Of a DNA stretch of 64,000 nt, positions 35,810 to 47,962 are shown piece by piece (the first letter of the stretch is position 1; each line of letters opens with the position of its first letter). The translations under genes were made by a program, and so were the position numbers. The notes under the pieces were generated by a model, which was not told the DNA's origin, did no database searches, and saw only the letters and a list, made by a program, of their open reading frames with translations. The DNA is from Hymenopus coronatus (Eukaryota; Arthropoda; Insecta; Mantodea; Hymenopodidae): contig CM060884.1 of the NCBI GenBank assembly GCA_030762935.1, positions 72,047,196 through 72,111,195 of the forward strand, written 5' to 3'.

Positions 35810-36104
35810 ATACGGAATGGCAAGTAGAGTTGTCCATGATCCTGCAACCAGGGGTTTAAGTGCTAGTGTCGCGTTAATCCGTCGGATTAAGAAAATGGCG
35901 GGAAATTTGAATATTGCAAAGGTATGGATCAGCGGATTAACTCTTAATCCTTTTACGGATTAAGAGATAATCTGATGAACTACACCTTTGCAATTTTCAA
36001 ATTTCCCGCCATTTTCCTAAGAGGGCGGATTAACGCGACAAGAGCGCTTAGTCCCCCCTGGTGGCAGGATTATCGTTACTTGACCTTGCTATTCCGTATG
36101 TAAT
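35810..36104. mobile_element. Fold-back (palindromic) MITE
   Basis: Left and right halves are imperfect inverted copies. CATACGGAATGGCAAG at the left pairs with CTTGCTATTCCGTATG at the right, and GCGGGAAATTTGAATATTGC pairs with GCAATTTTCAAATTTCCCGC. The turn is near 35955 at CTTAATCCTTTTACGGATTA. No coding capacity. A non-autonomous DNA transposon is the natural reading; the superfamily cannot be told. Confidence 0.8.
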
Positions 36105-36119
36105 ACTACTGCTGTTGAA

Positions 36120-36232
36120 CTGTAACTATGGATACAAGCTAGTTCAGAGTGAATTATACATTGCTACCGTCTAACTGCCCTATTGGCGCCATATCTGTGC
36201 GAGGCTCGGGACTTATGGGCCGACCCACGAAG
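36120..36232 (-). mobile_element. Terminal fragment of the same mariner family
   Basis: TGTAACTATGGATACAAGC, then CCATATCTGTGCGAGGC, matches the 5' untranslated region of the mariner relic at 17017-17092. It extends beyond it to GGACTTATGGGCCGACCCAC, a plausible terminal inverted repeat missing from the larger copy. Confidence 0.6.
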
Positions 36233-36750
36233 ATACATTTCTTTTTTTTTTTTTTTTTGCTTGAAAATTAAATATTCGGTTTTACGTTTAGGAGACAAAG
36301 ACGAAGAAGTAGTGTATTCACGACACAAGCTGAATATTAGTAGCTTTACAAATTGTGAATACACAATTTGTTTGAAGCTTGCATCATAATATGCGCCTGT
36401 ATCTGACGGCGCTCTTTGATTGCTCCTGATTGAATTAGTCAAAGCAACTACGAGAAACTAGTTAATTGAATTTCTTGAGCTTAGTGCCAGGCTCGAGTCT
36501 GCGAACTACACAGGTAAATTGCTGCAAGGAAGCGGAGTGGATAACCACCACACTTTGTCTTGAAATATCCTTTGATCAATTCGATATAATGTTATGAATA
36601 TATACCTTAACTTTACTTCACGTGTGATTCCGTAATTTTGTTGCATTGAATGATTAGTGCCTATTCTACCACATACCTAATAGGTAGAAAAGATACGGTA
36701 TATTACCCCAAATTTGATACATGTAGTACGTGGTTTGGGTTCCTATTAAC
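36233..36750. other. Unassigned stretch with poly-T at 36241-36258
   Basis: No gene or known repeat is recognised. Confidence 0.5.
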
Positions 36751-36751
36751 C

Positions 36752-37600
36752 CAAAAATCTTGTGTTACATTCACACGACTTTATCTGCTGTACAAATAAA
36801 TTTCTTACAAAATATTTTGGTTCTTTCTACACACTGCTAATCGAGATAAACATTAGCAGAATGTTCTTATTACTTAGTTCCTTATAAGTAGAAGTCAATT
36901 AATGGAATGCGCTATGCTAAAGTGGTACTCAAATGTTTTAATAAAACGTCTTTATTGATTGTCATTGCAACTCGTTTCTTTGCTAGGCCAGAAGTAAAAC
37001 AAAAGTCTGAGAAAAGTATAAGTACTCTACAATTGAAACCAGTTACAAGGAATATCTAAAAAACGATTACCTCCATAACAAAAACGTAAAGGACATAAAC
37101 TGTGTGTTTTGACGAGGTTTAATTTTTTGTTCATTAAGTTTTTGTCTATCTCTTACGATTTAGCAGTTAAGCAAATTTAATTCAGAATAAAGAGGTCTTC
37201 AGAAGCTATTCCCAAAAAATCAGGCTATACATGTTATTTGGGATATAAGCATATTTAAAATAAGGTATTAAAATCAAAATCGTTAGAGCCATTTTTGAGA
37301 AAATCAAAATCGTTAGAGCCATTTTGGAGAAAATCAAAATGTTGGAATATTTTTTCATGTAAAGGGTACTTTGGAGTAGTAGTATTTTCTTGAACAGCTT
37401 TGAGTTGCATTCTAGGAAGATGTTGACTTCAATATCAAGTTTGGTATTTAAGCAACTTTTCGTTATTGAGTTATGGTATTCACAGATACTCGGGCACAAT
37501 CTCACCCGTCCAATGAACTTATTCTCAGTATCGAATTTGTGGTGGGATGCAATGTATTTTCTACCTATGTAGCTACCATATACGAAGTAGAGAAACTAAA
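36752..37600 (-). mobile_element. R1 element, minus orientation, variant
   Basis: Starts CTTGTGTTACATTCACACGA. A small internal duplication repeats GAGAAAATCAAAATCGTTAG (37283-37338). The 5' end is decayed (GTAGAGAAACTAAAA). Confidence 0.8.
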
Positions 37601-38457
37601 AAAATATCCGTTCCATTCATATGACTTTCTCTACATCTCTGCAACAAATTATTGTTAAAATGCTTATTCTTCCATTTACTTCATGCTAATCGAGAAAAAA
37701 ATTAGCAAATAGTCTTATTACTTGCTTCCATGGAAGTAGAAGCGAAATAAGGGAGTACCATAGGTTAAAGTGATAGTCCAAAACTGGTTGGTATGTGACT
37801 GAAGTTCCTTTGTTTGTATGGACAGGAGTTGACAAATTCCTATATGAGAAAGTTATAAGTTTTACAAAGCAAAAACAAAAAACAAGCAATATCTCAAAAA
37901 CGATGCACTCCACGAAAAAAATGTATGTAACATAAATTGTGTGTTTTAAAGTGCTCTACATTTTCCTTGGTAAGTTTTTGTTCATCTCTTCCGGTTTAGC
38001 AGTTATGCAAAATTTCGTAAAATTCATCCAGAATAAAGTAAACTTCAAAGACCATTCCCAGAAAATACAAGTTATACATTTTATTTGTCACGTAAATATC
38101 TTTAACATATATAATGTTAGTCAAAATCGTTAGAGCCAATTTTCAGAGAATCAAATTTTCGAAAAAGTTCTATATAAAGAGTAGTTGCCGGTGGGGAATT
38201 CTTTTGAAAATACTTGTGTCGCATCTTTGGAAGATATCAAACTTAAATATCAAGTTTGGTATTCAACGGTCTTTTCGTTTTTGAGCTATGCTGTCCAGAC
38301 ACACAAGCACACAGACACACACACACGGACCTTTTTCTGAAAATACTTTTTTCTAAAACATATATTGCCGGTGAAATCTCGGTATTTAATTTTTGGGTGG
38401 AGTACAATACCTTCTCTATAACTATGTACATGGTACGTATAGAGAAAGTAAAAATAT
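37601..38457 (-). mobile_element. R1 element, minus orientation, full length
   Basis: Tandem after the previous copy. The palindrome is near 38412-38448 and the CA segment at 38298-38328. Confidence 0.9.
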
Positions 38458-38494
38458 ATATGACATATATATATATGAGTTTTTATAAGATCCA

Positions 38495-38790
38495 CATTGT
38501 CTTGTGAGGTAAATTGCTTCTATTTTTTACAATCATGAGTTATGCAAAACTCGTCCTTAATGAAAAGATTTTCAGGGGCTATTCACAGAAAATAAATTGC
38601 ACAATGATCAAAATCGATTTAGTTATTTCTGAGATTATCTAAAAATTTGAAACATGTTCCATATGAAGGGTTGTTAAGAGTGGAGTTTTTTGAAAATTTT
38701 CATGTTGGTTGCTTGGAGGATACTGAACTTAAATACTAAGTTTGCCCACAGACACACACACAAACACACTCACATACGCTTATGTTTCTA
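38495..38790 (-). mobile_element. R1 fragment, minus orientation, central part
   Basis: Diverged body from GTGAGGTAAATTGC to a CA run at 38750-38775. Confidence 0.7.
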
Positions 38791-39085
38791 AAAATCAAAT
38801 GTGTTCCATTCACATGACTTTCTCTACATCTCTGCAACAAATTATTGTTACAAAGCTTAGGCTTCTATTTACTTCATGCTAATTGAGAAAATATTAGTAG
38901 AAATAGTCTTATTACTTGCTTCCTTGTAAGTAGAAGCGAAATAAGGGAGTACCATAGGTTAAAGTGATAGTCAAAAGCTGTTGCTATGTGACTGAGGTTC
39001 GTTTGTTTGCGAGTTGAGAAATTGCTGTATGAGAAAAGTATGTTTTTTAAAGCTGAAACTATAAATAAGGAATATCTCAAAAACG
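38791..39085 (-). mobile_element. R1 fragment, minus orientation, 3' part
   Basis: Starts CAAATGTGTTCCATTCACAT and stops at AAGGAATATCTCAAAAACG, where an opposite-orientation copy begins. Confidence 0.85.
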
Positions 39086-39583
39086 CTAAATAAAATGTAT
39101 ATCTTGAATTTTTTGGGACTAGCCTCTGAAGACTACTTTATTCCGGATGAATTTTACGGAAATTTGCGTAACTGCTAAAGCGCAAGAGGTGGACAACAAC
39201 TTACTGGTCAAGAAATGTAGAGCACATCATTCCACACAATTTATATTATAAACATATTTTTCGTGGAGTTGATCGTTTTGGAAATATTCTTTGTTTTTGC
39301 TTCAGCTTTGAAAAACTTTATACTGTTCTCATCCAGGAATTTGTCAACTCCTGTCCATACAAACAAAGGAAATTCAGTCACATAGCAACCAGTTTTTGAC
39401 TATCACTTTAGCCTATGGTGCTCCCTTATTTCGCTTCTACTTACAAGGAAGCAAGTAATAAGACTATTTATGCTAATTTTATCTCGATTAGCATGAAGTA
39501 AATAGAAGCATAAGCTTTTTAACAATAATTTGTTGCAGAGATGTAGAGAAAGCTACGTGAATGGAACACAACAGATTTTTTTA
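39086..39583 (+). mobile_element. R1 fragment, plus orientation, 3' part
   Basis: Runs to GTAGAGAAAGCTACGTGAAT with AACACAACAGATTTTTTT. With the preceding fragment it forms an inverted pair with arms of about 290 bp. Confidence 0.85.
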
Positions 39584-40169
39584 AGAATACCCTGGTTCCA
39601 GAACAGGTTGAGAGAGTCATGTGAATGATAAACTCAATATTTTTATTGTGCTATTTTGAGATAGGCAGCAAATTATTTTTGGTTGAGGGAGCTTCAAAAC
39701 ACGTAATTCTAGGAAAACACGACCTGAAAATGTTGGGTGGAAAGCAATATTTCCTCCGAATACTAAATACAGGGGAGATTGTAAAAGCTGGAAAAATGTC
39801 CAAGTAAAGCTCGCTCCCGGAACTTTTCCTGGAACTGCAGTAGCTTACTAATCCCGATAAAAAGAAATTAAAGCCCACTGCAGTTAGAAAATTCCCCAAA
39901 TGGTGCTTTATCTTCTGTGAGTAAGTTTCTGTTATTTTGGCTTTCGCAGAAAAGTCCAACGCGTGGGTGTCCGGAATTTTGTATCAAATACTTTTAAACC
40001 TTTGAACTTGTTATTTCATACCTTTATGTAACCTATCATTACTTACAATATTAGAACTTTTATGGTTGTAAGTAGAATCGAATTTATAATAATTGGCCAC
40101 ATTTGGATTTCGTGTGCGTTAAGGGGTGCTTTTTAACAAATCTAATGAAAACTGTCGACGTTTGATTTG
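39584..40169. other. Unassigned stretch
   Basis: Overlapping short frames on both strands around 39625-39959 show no domain. Nothing else is recognised. Confidence 0.45.
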
Positions 40170-40915
40170 TTTTACTTTCTCTAGCCCGTATGTACAATGT
40201 ACATAGTGGATAGAGAATGCATTGTATTGCAATCAAAATTTTGATGTCAAGGTTTCATGGGAAATATATGTTTCTAGATCCTCTGGGTCCCAAAAAAAAA
40301 AAAAAAACTTTTAGAAAAAGTTATTTGTATCTCCTAAAGATGCAACACAAAACTTTTCAAAAAAATTCCCCCACACCAAACCACACTTTTCACTTTCTCA
40401 AACAGGTTCTAATGATGTTTATTAAAATATTGTATATTGAAGATATTTGTATAACAATTATTAAAATGTATACTTTGAGTTTTCTAGGAATTTTCTGAAA
40501 ATGCATGCTTTGAATTTTCTTTATTCTAAATGAATTTTACTGAATTTTGTATAACTGGTAAGCCGTAACAGATTTACAAAATCTTACTACTCAAAAACTG
40601 TAGATCCTATTATAACACATCGTTTATGACGTGGACTTTTTTTTATTGCTTTCAACTTTAAAATACTTATATTTTTCTCATACAGTAATGAAAACACCTA
40701 TCCATACAAACAAAGGAACCTGTCACATAGCAACCAGATTTTCAGTATCACTTTAGCATATGGTACTTCCTTATTTCGCTTCTACTTACAAGGAAGCAAG
40801 TAATAACTCATTCTGTCTCGATTAGCATGACGTAGATAGAAGAATAAACTTTTTAACAGTAATTTGTTATAGAGGTGTAGAGAAAGTCACGTGAATGGAA
40901 CACGTCAGATTTTTA
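40170..40915 (+). mobile_element. R1 element, plus orientation
   Basis: TTTTACTTTCTCTAGCC start, palindrome, A-run at 40293-40308, and 3' end GTAGAGAAAGTCACGTGAAT with ACACGTCAGATTTTT. The central region is shortened. Confidence 0.85.
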
Positions 40916-41269
40916 AAATATACAACACATTTTAAAGTACATGTTTGCATCCTTTCTAGGGGGATTGTAATACATGATTTGGAAGCCATTTTAAATCTAT
41001 GAATTGGTTAAATTACTTTACATGTCAAAATTTAAAGCTTCCTTTCTGAGGTTCAAATTTGTTGTTATTTTCCCACAGTCAAAAGGTATGTTTCCCATCA
41101 AAAAACATACCTAGAGTTCTCAAACGTATTCAAATCCCTGTAGAATGTTTGTAATAAAATGTCTGTTTTGGCGGCGGAGTGCAGCTTGACTCGTACCAAA
41201 TGACTTGCAGTTTTCCCTTGCTTTATATATTACTCGGAAAATTGAAATAGCGTGTTATTTATGGACGCC
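40916..41269. other. Unassigned stretch
   Basis: I see nothing recognisable here. Confidence 0.5.
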
Positions 41270-41400
41270 CTTTAACTGCTTTGGTTCTCAGCGTCCCATT
41301 CTATATTGGCGTGAAAGATCGCTTAATTTTGCTCAGAGGCCTCTCTTATCAGGCTTGAGGTTCTTTTACGTACCGTAAATCTACGACACGGGACTATATT
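41270..41400 (-). mobile_element. tRNA-like SINE (family S6), inverted copy
   Basis: The reverse complement matches 15672-15830 over GGTTCTTTTACGT, AATTTTGCTCAGAGGCCTCT and GTTCTCAGCGTCCCAT. Confidence 0.6.
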
Positions 41401-41745
41401 ACTCGGAATTACTGTAAACAGTCCGTGAGAGTTGACAGATATAATTGATTTAAAAATTGCTGCAGGAGAATATGCAATTATACAATCACTCATACCTCCG
41501 GTCGAAATAACTAAAAGGGTTAACAAAGATAAAATGCATGTTAACGTTTTCAGTAGCACAATAATACAACCGTCCAAGTTCACTGCGAATACTGATTCCA
41601 GACATCCGAAATAAGTTTATCCAGTTCTGGAAATTTAATCTCCCATCAATAAGTGATAATTGTTTTCAGTTTGCATCCTGTACTTATATTGCTGCTTCTT
41701 TGTATGAGAGAACACGAGTGAAGTGGAAGAAGCTTTTTTTAACGG

Positions 41746-41777
<32 letters not shown>

Positions 41778-41875
41778 TCATATTATTTATTTGATCTCTG
41801 TATGAGAGAATACGAGTAAAATGGAAGAGGATTTTGTAACGTATATATGTGTGTGTATATATATATATATATATT
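41401..41875. other. Unassigned stretch with (TA)n runs
   Basis: (TA)n at 41752-41776 and 41853-41873, each following TGTGTATA and preceded by similar GAGAGAA(C/T)ACGAGT(G/A)AA sequence, so the AT runs lie in a small local duplication of about 95 bp. No gene. Confidence 0.6.
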
Positions 41876-42410
41876 TTCAAGAAAATTCCCCTACTGCCCT
41901 TTACATAGAACTTTTTTGGCAAATTTTGATTTTCTCAAAAATGACTCTAACGATGTTGAATCAAATATCGTATATTACAGATATTTACTTGACAAATAAT
42001 ATGTATATCTTGAATTTTCTGGGAATAGCTTCTGAAGACTACTTTATTCTGGATGAATTTTTCGAAATGTTGCATAACTGCTTAACCGTAAGAAATGGAC
42101 ATAAACTTACTCCACAGAAAATGTAGAGCACATTAAAACACACTTTGTGTTATATAATTGTTTTTAGAGGAGTTGATCGTTTTAGAAATATGCCTTGTTT
42201 TTGGTTTCAGCTTCGAAAAACTTGTATTTTTCTCCTATAGTAACCTCACGTTAACCTATGTTACTCCCTTATTTCGCTTCTACTTACAAGGAAGCAAGCA
42301 ATAAGACTATTTCTGGTAATTTTTTCTCGATTAGCATGGAGTAAACAGAAGAGCAAGGTTATTGTTACATAGAAGTAGAGAAAGTCATGTGAATGGAACA
42401 TCAGATTTTT
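41876..42410 (+). mobile_element. R1 element, plus orientation, 5' truncated
   Basis: Starts at TTTTCAAGAAAATTCCCCTA and ends GTAGAGAAAGTCATGTGAAT with GGAACATCAGATTTT. Confidence 0.85.
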
Positions 42411-42897
42411 TTTTTGTATTTATATTATTTAGGAGCGAACACAAGAGAAGTGGGAGGAGATTTTGTAGCGGGTTGTATCTGAGGCAAGCTCATCAATAGC
42501 AGCTGGAGCGGAGTGACGTCACGAGATCTTCATTCATGGCCGATGTTCCGCGGGTACGGTCGGCCACAAGTAATGCGTAGCCAGGTTTCTGTTGTGTTTA
42601 ATTAACCGTGCTACCAGAAATTAATGGCCGGTCGTGCTGCCCCTTTGACTTCGGCAATACGCGCATGTCCATCACATTGTCTACCTGAGAAAGGGAAACG
42701 TGTTAAATGACGGATGTGCTTCTACAATCATCGAGGCATTAGTTACCTCAGGCTAATTGGTTTCAGTTCAGTGCTGCCCTCTTCAGCGTGTTGATTACAT
42801 CACACGCTGCCTCGCAATACGAGGTTGGGTCTCCAAAACTGTTAGATCCTTAGGAAGACATAGATGACTCAAGTATGCAAAAATGTATCCTTTTTTA
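42411..42897. other. Unassigned stretch, moderately GC-rich
   Basis: Unique sequence without a convincing open frame. No match to SINE or R1. Confidence 0.5.
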
Positions 42898-43727
42898 AAA
42901 ACACTCTGATGTGCTCCATTCACATGTCTTTCTCTACATCTCTGTAACAAATTATTGTTCAAAATTTTTTTTTCTATTTACATCATGCTAATCGAGCAAA
43001 AATCAGCAGAAATAGTCTTATTACTTGCTTCCTTGTAACAAGAAGCGAAATAAGGGAGTATCATAGGTTAAAGTGTTAGTCAAAAGCTGGTTGCTATGTG
43101 ACTGAAGTTCCTTTGTTTGTATGGACACCAGTTCACAAATTCCTGTATGAGATAAGTATGTTTTTCAAAGCTGAAACCAAAAACAAAGAATGCCCCCAAA
43201 ACTATCAACTCCAAGAAAAAAAATAATATAAAATAAATTGTGTGTTTTACATGATCTACATTTTTTGTGCGGTACGGTTTTCTGTATCTGTTACGGTTTA
43301 GCAGTATTGCAAAATTCCGTAACATTCATCCAGAATAAAGATGTCTTCAGAGGCTGTTCCCAGAAAATTCAAGATATACATTTTATTTGTCAGGTAAATA
43401 TCTTTAATATACGATATTTTAATCAAACTCTTTAGAGCCATTTTTGAGAAAATCAGAGAAAAAAATCCATGTAAAGGGTAGTTAGGGGTGGGGGGATTTT
43501 CTTGAAAATCTTCGTGTCGTATCCTTTATTTAAGGGTGTTTTCGTTTTTGCTGTCCACACACACACTCGCACACACAAACGAACATTTTTCTAAAAATGC
43601 CTTTTTTGAATTCAGGGGGTCACAGAACATATATTTCTGGTGAAATCTCGGTATCGAATTTTTGGGTGCATTACAGTACCTTCTCTATACACTATGCACA
43701 TATTCTACGCATAGAGAAAGTAAAAAT
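42898..43727 (-). mobile_element. R1 element, minus orientation, full length
   Basis: CTGATGTGCTCCATTCACAT start, palindrome near 43680-43717, AGAGAAAGTAAAAA end. Confidence 0.9.
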
Positions 43728-43795
43728 TAGCAGAAATAGTCTTATTACTTGCTTCCTTGTAAGTAGAAGCGAATTAAGGGGGTACCATAGATTAG
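43728..43795 (-). mobile_element. R1 fragment, minus orientation
   Basis: Short piece (TTAGCAGAAATAGTCTTATT) directly after the preceding copy. Confidence 0.75.
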
Positions 43796-44121
43796 ATTAG
43801 AAAGCATTCTGTAGGTTTGTTTAGGCCAGGAACCCACTGAACATAGCATTTGTCAAGGCATGTACATGTATGCATATGTTTATATACTATGAAAAGACAA
43901 TGTATAAAGCTCTAGTGCTAAAAGCATGGGTTACAAAAACAACAGAATACACATATAACCTCACCATTTGCTTTTGAGGCCTGTACGCCACTGCACTACA
44001 CTTAATGTGCTCTATAAAAACATATGTACTTTTTCTTTGCATGTACATAAAAAACAAAGGATATCAAAAACAGTGTTAAAATATATAAATAAATATAATT
44101 TCATTGTATGTAACACTGATG
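43796..44121. other. Unassigned AT-rich stretch
   Basis: I see nothing recognisable here. Confidence 0.5.
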
Positions 44122-44683
44122 TATGTTAAAGAGGTGGTCAAAAGCTGGTTGCTATGTTCCTATGTATGGCCATAAGTTGACAAAACATTGTATGAGAAAA
44201 GTAAAAGTATTATAAATCTGAACAAGAAAACAAGGAATGTCTAAAACAAAAAGATCAACTGCACGAAAAAATGGTGTGTTTTAATATGCTCTACATTTTT
44301 TCTGTGGTACGGTTTTGTGCATCTGTTACGGTTTAGCAGTTATGCAAAATTCTGTAATATTCATCCAGAATAAAGAAGTCTTCAGTGGCTGTTCCCATAA
44401 AATTCAAGATATACATTTTATTTGTCGGGTAAATATCTTTAATGTAGCATATTTTAATCAAAATCGTTAGAGGCATTTTTGAGAATATCGAAATTTTCGA
44501 AATAAAAGTTCCATGTAAAGGGTAGTTTGGGGTGGGGGGATTTTCCTGAAAATCTTCTTATCGCATCCTTATAAGATTCTAAACTTAAATAGCAAGTTTG
44601 GTATTTTACCGAGTTTTCGTTTTTGAGTGATCATGCTCACTGACACACGCACACGGACTTTTTTTCTGAAAATGCTTTTTACT
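44122..44683 (-). mobile_element. R1 fragment, minus orientation, truncated at a T-run
   Basis: Central to 5'-side body ending at GAAAATGCTTTTT, where a plus-orientation R1 starts. The same head-to-head junction at the same internal T-run is seen at 57930, and a similar one at 48268. Confidence 0.85.
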
Positions 44684-45144
44684 GTGTACATAGTGTATAG
44701 AGAAAGTATTGCATTCCAGTCAAAAATAGGATACCAAGTTTTCACCGGATATATAATTTTTGGGTCCTCCTAAATCGAAATAAAGAATTTTTAAGAAAAG
44801 GTAAAGCACATGTTATATATTTTTTTCGTTGGGTTGGTCGTTTTTTAAATATTCCTTGTTTTTGGTTTCAACTTTGAAAATCTTATACTTATCTAATAAA
44901 GGAATTTGTCAACTCGTGTCTGTACAAACAAAGGAACTTCAGTCACATAGCAACCAGCTTTTGACTGTCACTTTAACTTATGATACTCCCTTATTTCGCT
45001 CCTACTTACAAGGAAACAAGTAATAAGACTATTTCTGCTAACTTTTTATCGATTAGCATGAGGTAAATAGAAGCATTAGTTTTTTAACAATAATTCGTTG
45101 CAGAGATGTAGAGAAAGTCGTGTGAATGGAACATATAAGATTTT
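44684..45144 (+). mobile_element. R1 element, plus orientation, large internal deletion
   Basis: The 5' part (44684-44800) is joined to the 3' half (GTAAAGCACATGTTATATA onwards) and ends GTAGAGAAAGTCGTGTGAAT. Confidence 0.8.
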
Positions 45145-45280
45145 ATTGATATCTGTATCTTACTAATTTACCATTGTTGTGTTCTAGATGTATTATTATA
45201 CCTAGCACAAAGGGTCTAGCATATGATGAGGTCAGAAATTAGCTAGGCATTATCTCTCAATTCTTGTAATGTATTGAAAT

Positions 45281-45586
45281 CACTGGTGGGAAGGGTTTAG
45301 AAACGTACCTATGCCTTTGTAAATTAATTACGGACATGATAATAGAGGTATTGCAAATCTTCTCTCTCATGAATTGAATGCTCTTCACCAGAGGGCATCT
45401 ATCTCCGAGTTTCCATTATTAGAAGCTTGTTTAGCTAAGTGGCTCTTTGGAACTTGCAATGCTAATACTCACATAATGAATGAACATGTTACCGAATTTG
45501 TTACAAATCGTTTTACACGCACAATACATGCTTTAGCCTTCTTATTGTCAGAAAACGTTAATAATAAACCTTCAGAAAACTAAGTC
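45281..45586 (+). pseudogene. Possible decayed coding fragment, unrecognised
   Basis: One frame runs from about 45281 to TAA at 45584-45586 with a single internal TAA at 45320-45322. It includes WWEGFRNVPMPL before the stop and GIANLLSHELNALHQ, ISEFPLLEACLAKWLFG and TRTIHALAFLLSENV after it. The composition is protein-like, with no ATG start. It is flanked by R1 copies on both sides. I do not recognise the family. Confidence 0.3.
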
Positions 45587-45589
45587 TAC

Positions 45590-46190
45590 ACTAAATAACT
45601 CATGTGTTCAAATCACATAACTTTCTCTAGATGTTCCTCAAACAAAAATTTTATTCAAACATTAATCGTTTATCTATATCATACTAGTCAAGATAAACAT
45701 AAGCAGAATTAGTCTTATTACTAGTTTCCTTGTAAATAGAAGAGAAACAAGAAAATGCACAGGCTAAAGCGATAGCCTCATGCTTTAAAAACCGGTCGCT
45801 GTTTTATGTTGGCGGTGTTTAACGCCCGCTTTAATTACTTGTGGCACCGCAGGCGATAACACTGGTGATGCATGAAAGAAGACGGAGTACCGGTGGAATG
45901 CGATGACGGGGGACACCGGAGAAAACCCGCCCCTGCGCCGCTTTGTCCACCTCAAAAATCACGTGTGACCACTTGTGATCGCCCGGTGAGAGGCGAGTGA
46001 TCTAACCACTTGGCCACGGCGCGACCGCGACCGCGGTCGCTGTGTGAAACAAATGAAATTCCAATGTCTTTGCTTGCAAGGAGTAAACAAATGAGAAACA
46101 AGAAGAAGAATGTCTTCAAGTTTGAGAGTTTAAGTGGCTAAAATTAAAACTATTACTCCGGGATATCTCGGAGACAGTTAACTCTACAAA
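45590..46190 (-). mobile_element. Diverged R1 subfamily copy split by a SINE
   Basis: Starts with ATGTGTTCAAATCACAT and ACTTTCTCTAG and continues after the SINE with GTGAAACAAATGAAATTCC. Same subfamily as 12277 and 15374. The SINE target duplication shows the two halves were once continuous. Confidence 0.8.
45803..46033 (-). mobile_element. tRNA-derived SINE (family S1) with 10-bp target duplication
   Basis: Flanked by CGGTCGCTGT at 45793-45802 and 46034-46043. Minus-strand reading: tRNA-like head near the right end (CGTGGCCAAGTGG, then a degraded B box), a GGCGGGTTTTCTCCGG core, and a CATCACCAGTGTTATCGCCTG 3' part. Identical layout to 53154 and 60892. Confidence 0.9.
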
Positions 46191-47050
46191 AAATCTGATG
46201 TGTTCCATTCACATGACTTTCTCTGCATCAAATTATTTTTAAAAAAAATTATGTTTCTATTTATTTCATGCTAATCGAGAAAAAATTAGCAGAAATAGTC
46301 TTATTACCTTCTTCCTTGTAAGTAGAAGCGAAATAATGGAGTACCATAGGTTAAAGTGATAGTCAAAAGCTGGTGGCTATGTGACTGAAGTTCCTTTGTT
46401 TGTGTGGACACGAGTTCACAAAGTCCTGTATGAGAAAAGTATAAGTTTTTATAGTTGAAACCAAAAACAAGGAATATCTCAAAGACAATCAATTCCACGA
46501 AAAATGTGTATAATATAAATTGTGCGCTTTAAAGTACTCTACATTTGTTGTGTTGTAAGTTTTTGTGCATCTCTTGCGGTTTAGCAGTTATGCAAAATTC
46601 CGTAAAATTGACTCAGAATAAAGTAGTCTTCAGAGGCTATTACCAGAAAATTTAAAATATACATTTTATTTGTGAGGTAAATATTTTAAATATACAATAT
46701 TTTAATTAAAATCGTTTGAGGCATTTTTTAGAAAATTTAAATTTTCGAAAAAAGTTCCATGTAAAGGGTAGTTTGGTGTGAGGGGGATTTTTCTCAAAAT
46801 CTTCGTGTCGCATCCCTGGAAGATACTAAACTGAAATACCAAGTTTGGTGTTTTACCGACTTTTCGTTTTTGAGTTATGTTCAAAGGCACACGGACACAC
46901 ACACACGGTTCTTTTTCTGAAAATACTTTTTTTTGGATACAGGGTACCCGAAAACATATATTTGATGTGAACTCTCGGTATCGAATTTTTTGGTGGAGTG
47001 CAATACACTCTTTATACACTAAGTATATAGTACGTATAGAAAAAGTAAAA
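46186..47050 (-). mobile_element. R1 element, minus orientation, full length
   Basis: CTGATGTGTTCCATTCACAT start and ATAGAAAAAGTAAAAA end. CA segment at 46886-46906. Confidence 0.9.
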
Positions 47051-47071
47051 ATGTATATGACATAAATTTTA

Positions 47072-47962
47072 CGTTTTCTAGCCCGCATGTACAATGTACA
47101 CAGTGGATAGGCGGTATTATATTCCACCCAAAAATACAATGTCGAGATTTCACCGGAAATGTATGTTTTGCGGTCCCGTTAGTTGGAAAATTTTTTTTTA
47201 AAAAAAGCATCCGTGTGTGCCTCTCTGTCTGTCTGTGTGTTTATAGACAGCATAGCTCAAAATCGAAATTACCGTTAAATACCAAACTTGGTGTTTAGAT
47301 TTAGTATCTTCCAAGGATGAGACATGATCTTAAAGAAAATTCTCACTCCACAAACTACCATTTACATGGAAAAAAATTCGAAAATGTTAATTTTATTAAA
47401 AATTTCTTAACGGTTTTGATTAAACCCTGTACAATAAAGATATTTACATTCAAAATGAAATGTATATCTTGAATTTTCTGGGAACAGCCTCTGAAGAATC
47501 TTTTTTCTGTAGGAATTTTGCTCATCTGCTAAACCGTAAAAGAGAGACAGAAACTTACTACACAAAAATGTACATCTCGTCAAAACACACAATTTATATC
47601 CTTTCGGTTTTTGTTGTGAAGGTAACCGTTTCCGAGATATTTCTTGTTATTGGTTTTAATTGTAAAGTACTTACACTTTTCTCATACAGGATGTGTCTGT
47701 TTTTCCTTTTTTCTACTCCTGGCCGAGCAAAGAAGCGAATTGCAAAGACAATTGCATAACAATAGCTTTTAAAACATTTGACTATCACTTTAGCATAGTG
47801 CATTCCCGTAGTTCCCTTCTACTTATAAGGAACTACGTAATAAGAACATTCTGCTAATGTTCATCTCGATTAGCATGGTGTAGAAAGAAGAATAATCTTT
47901 TGTAAGAAGTTTGTAGAGCAGCTAGAGAAAGTCATGTGAGTGTAACACCTCAGCTTTTTTGT
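47072..47962 (+). mobile_element. R1 element, plus orientation, variant 3' end
   Basis: Starts with a decayed TTTTCTAGCCCGC and palindrome and ends GCTAGAGAAAGTCATGTGAG with TGTAACACCTCAGC. Same subfamily as 18958. Confidence 0.85.

Noticed and set aside
46702..47139. 145-codon minus-strand ORF and similar His/Thr-rich frames elsewhere
   Set aside because: R1-derived. The recurring peptide blocks (for example SVKFIQNK and SGEISVSNF) come from the R1 DNA repeat, and copies show no conserved reading frame.
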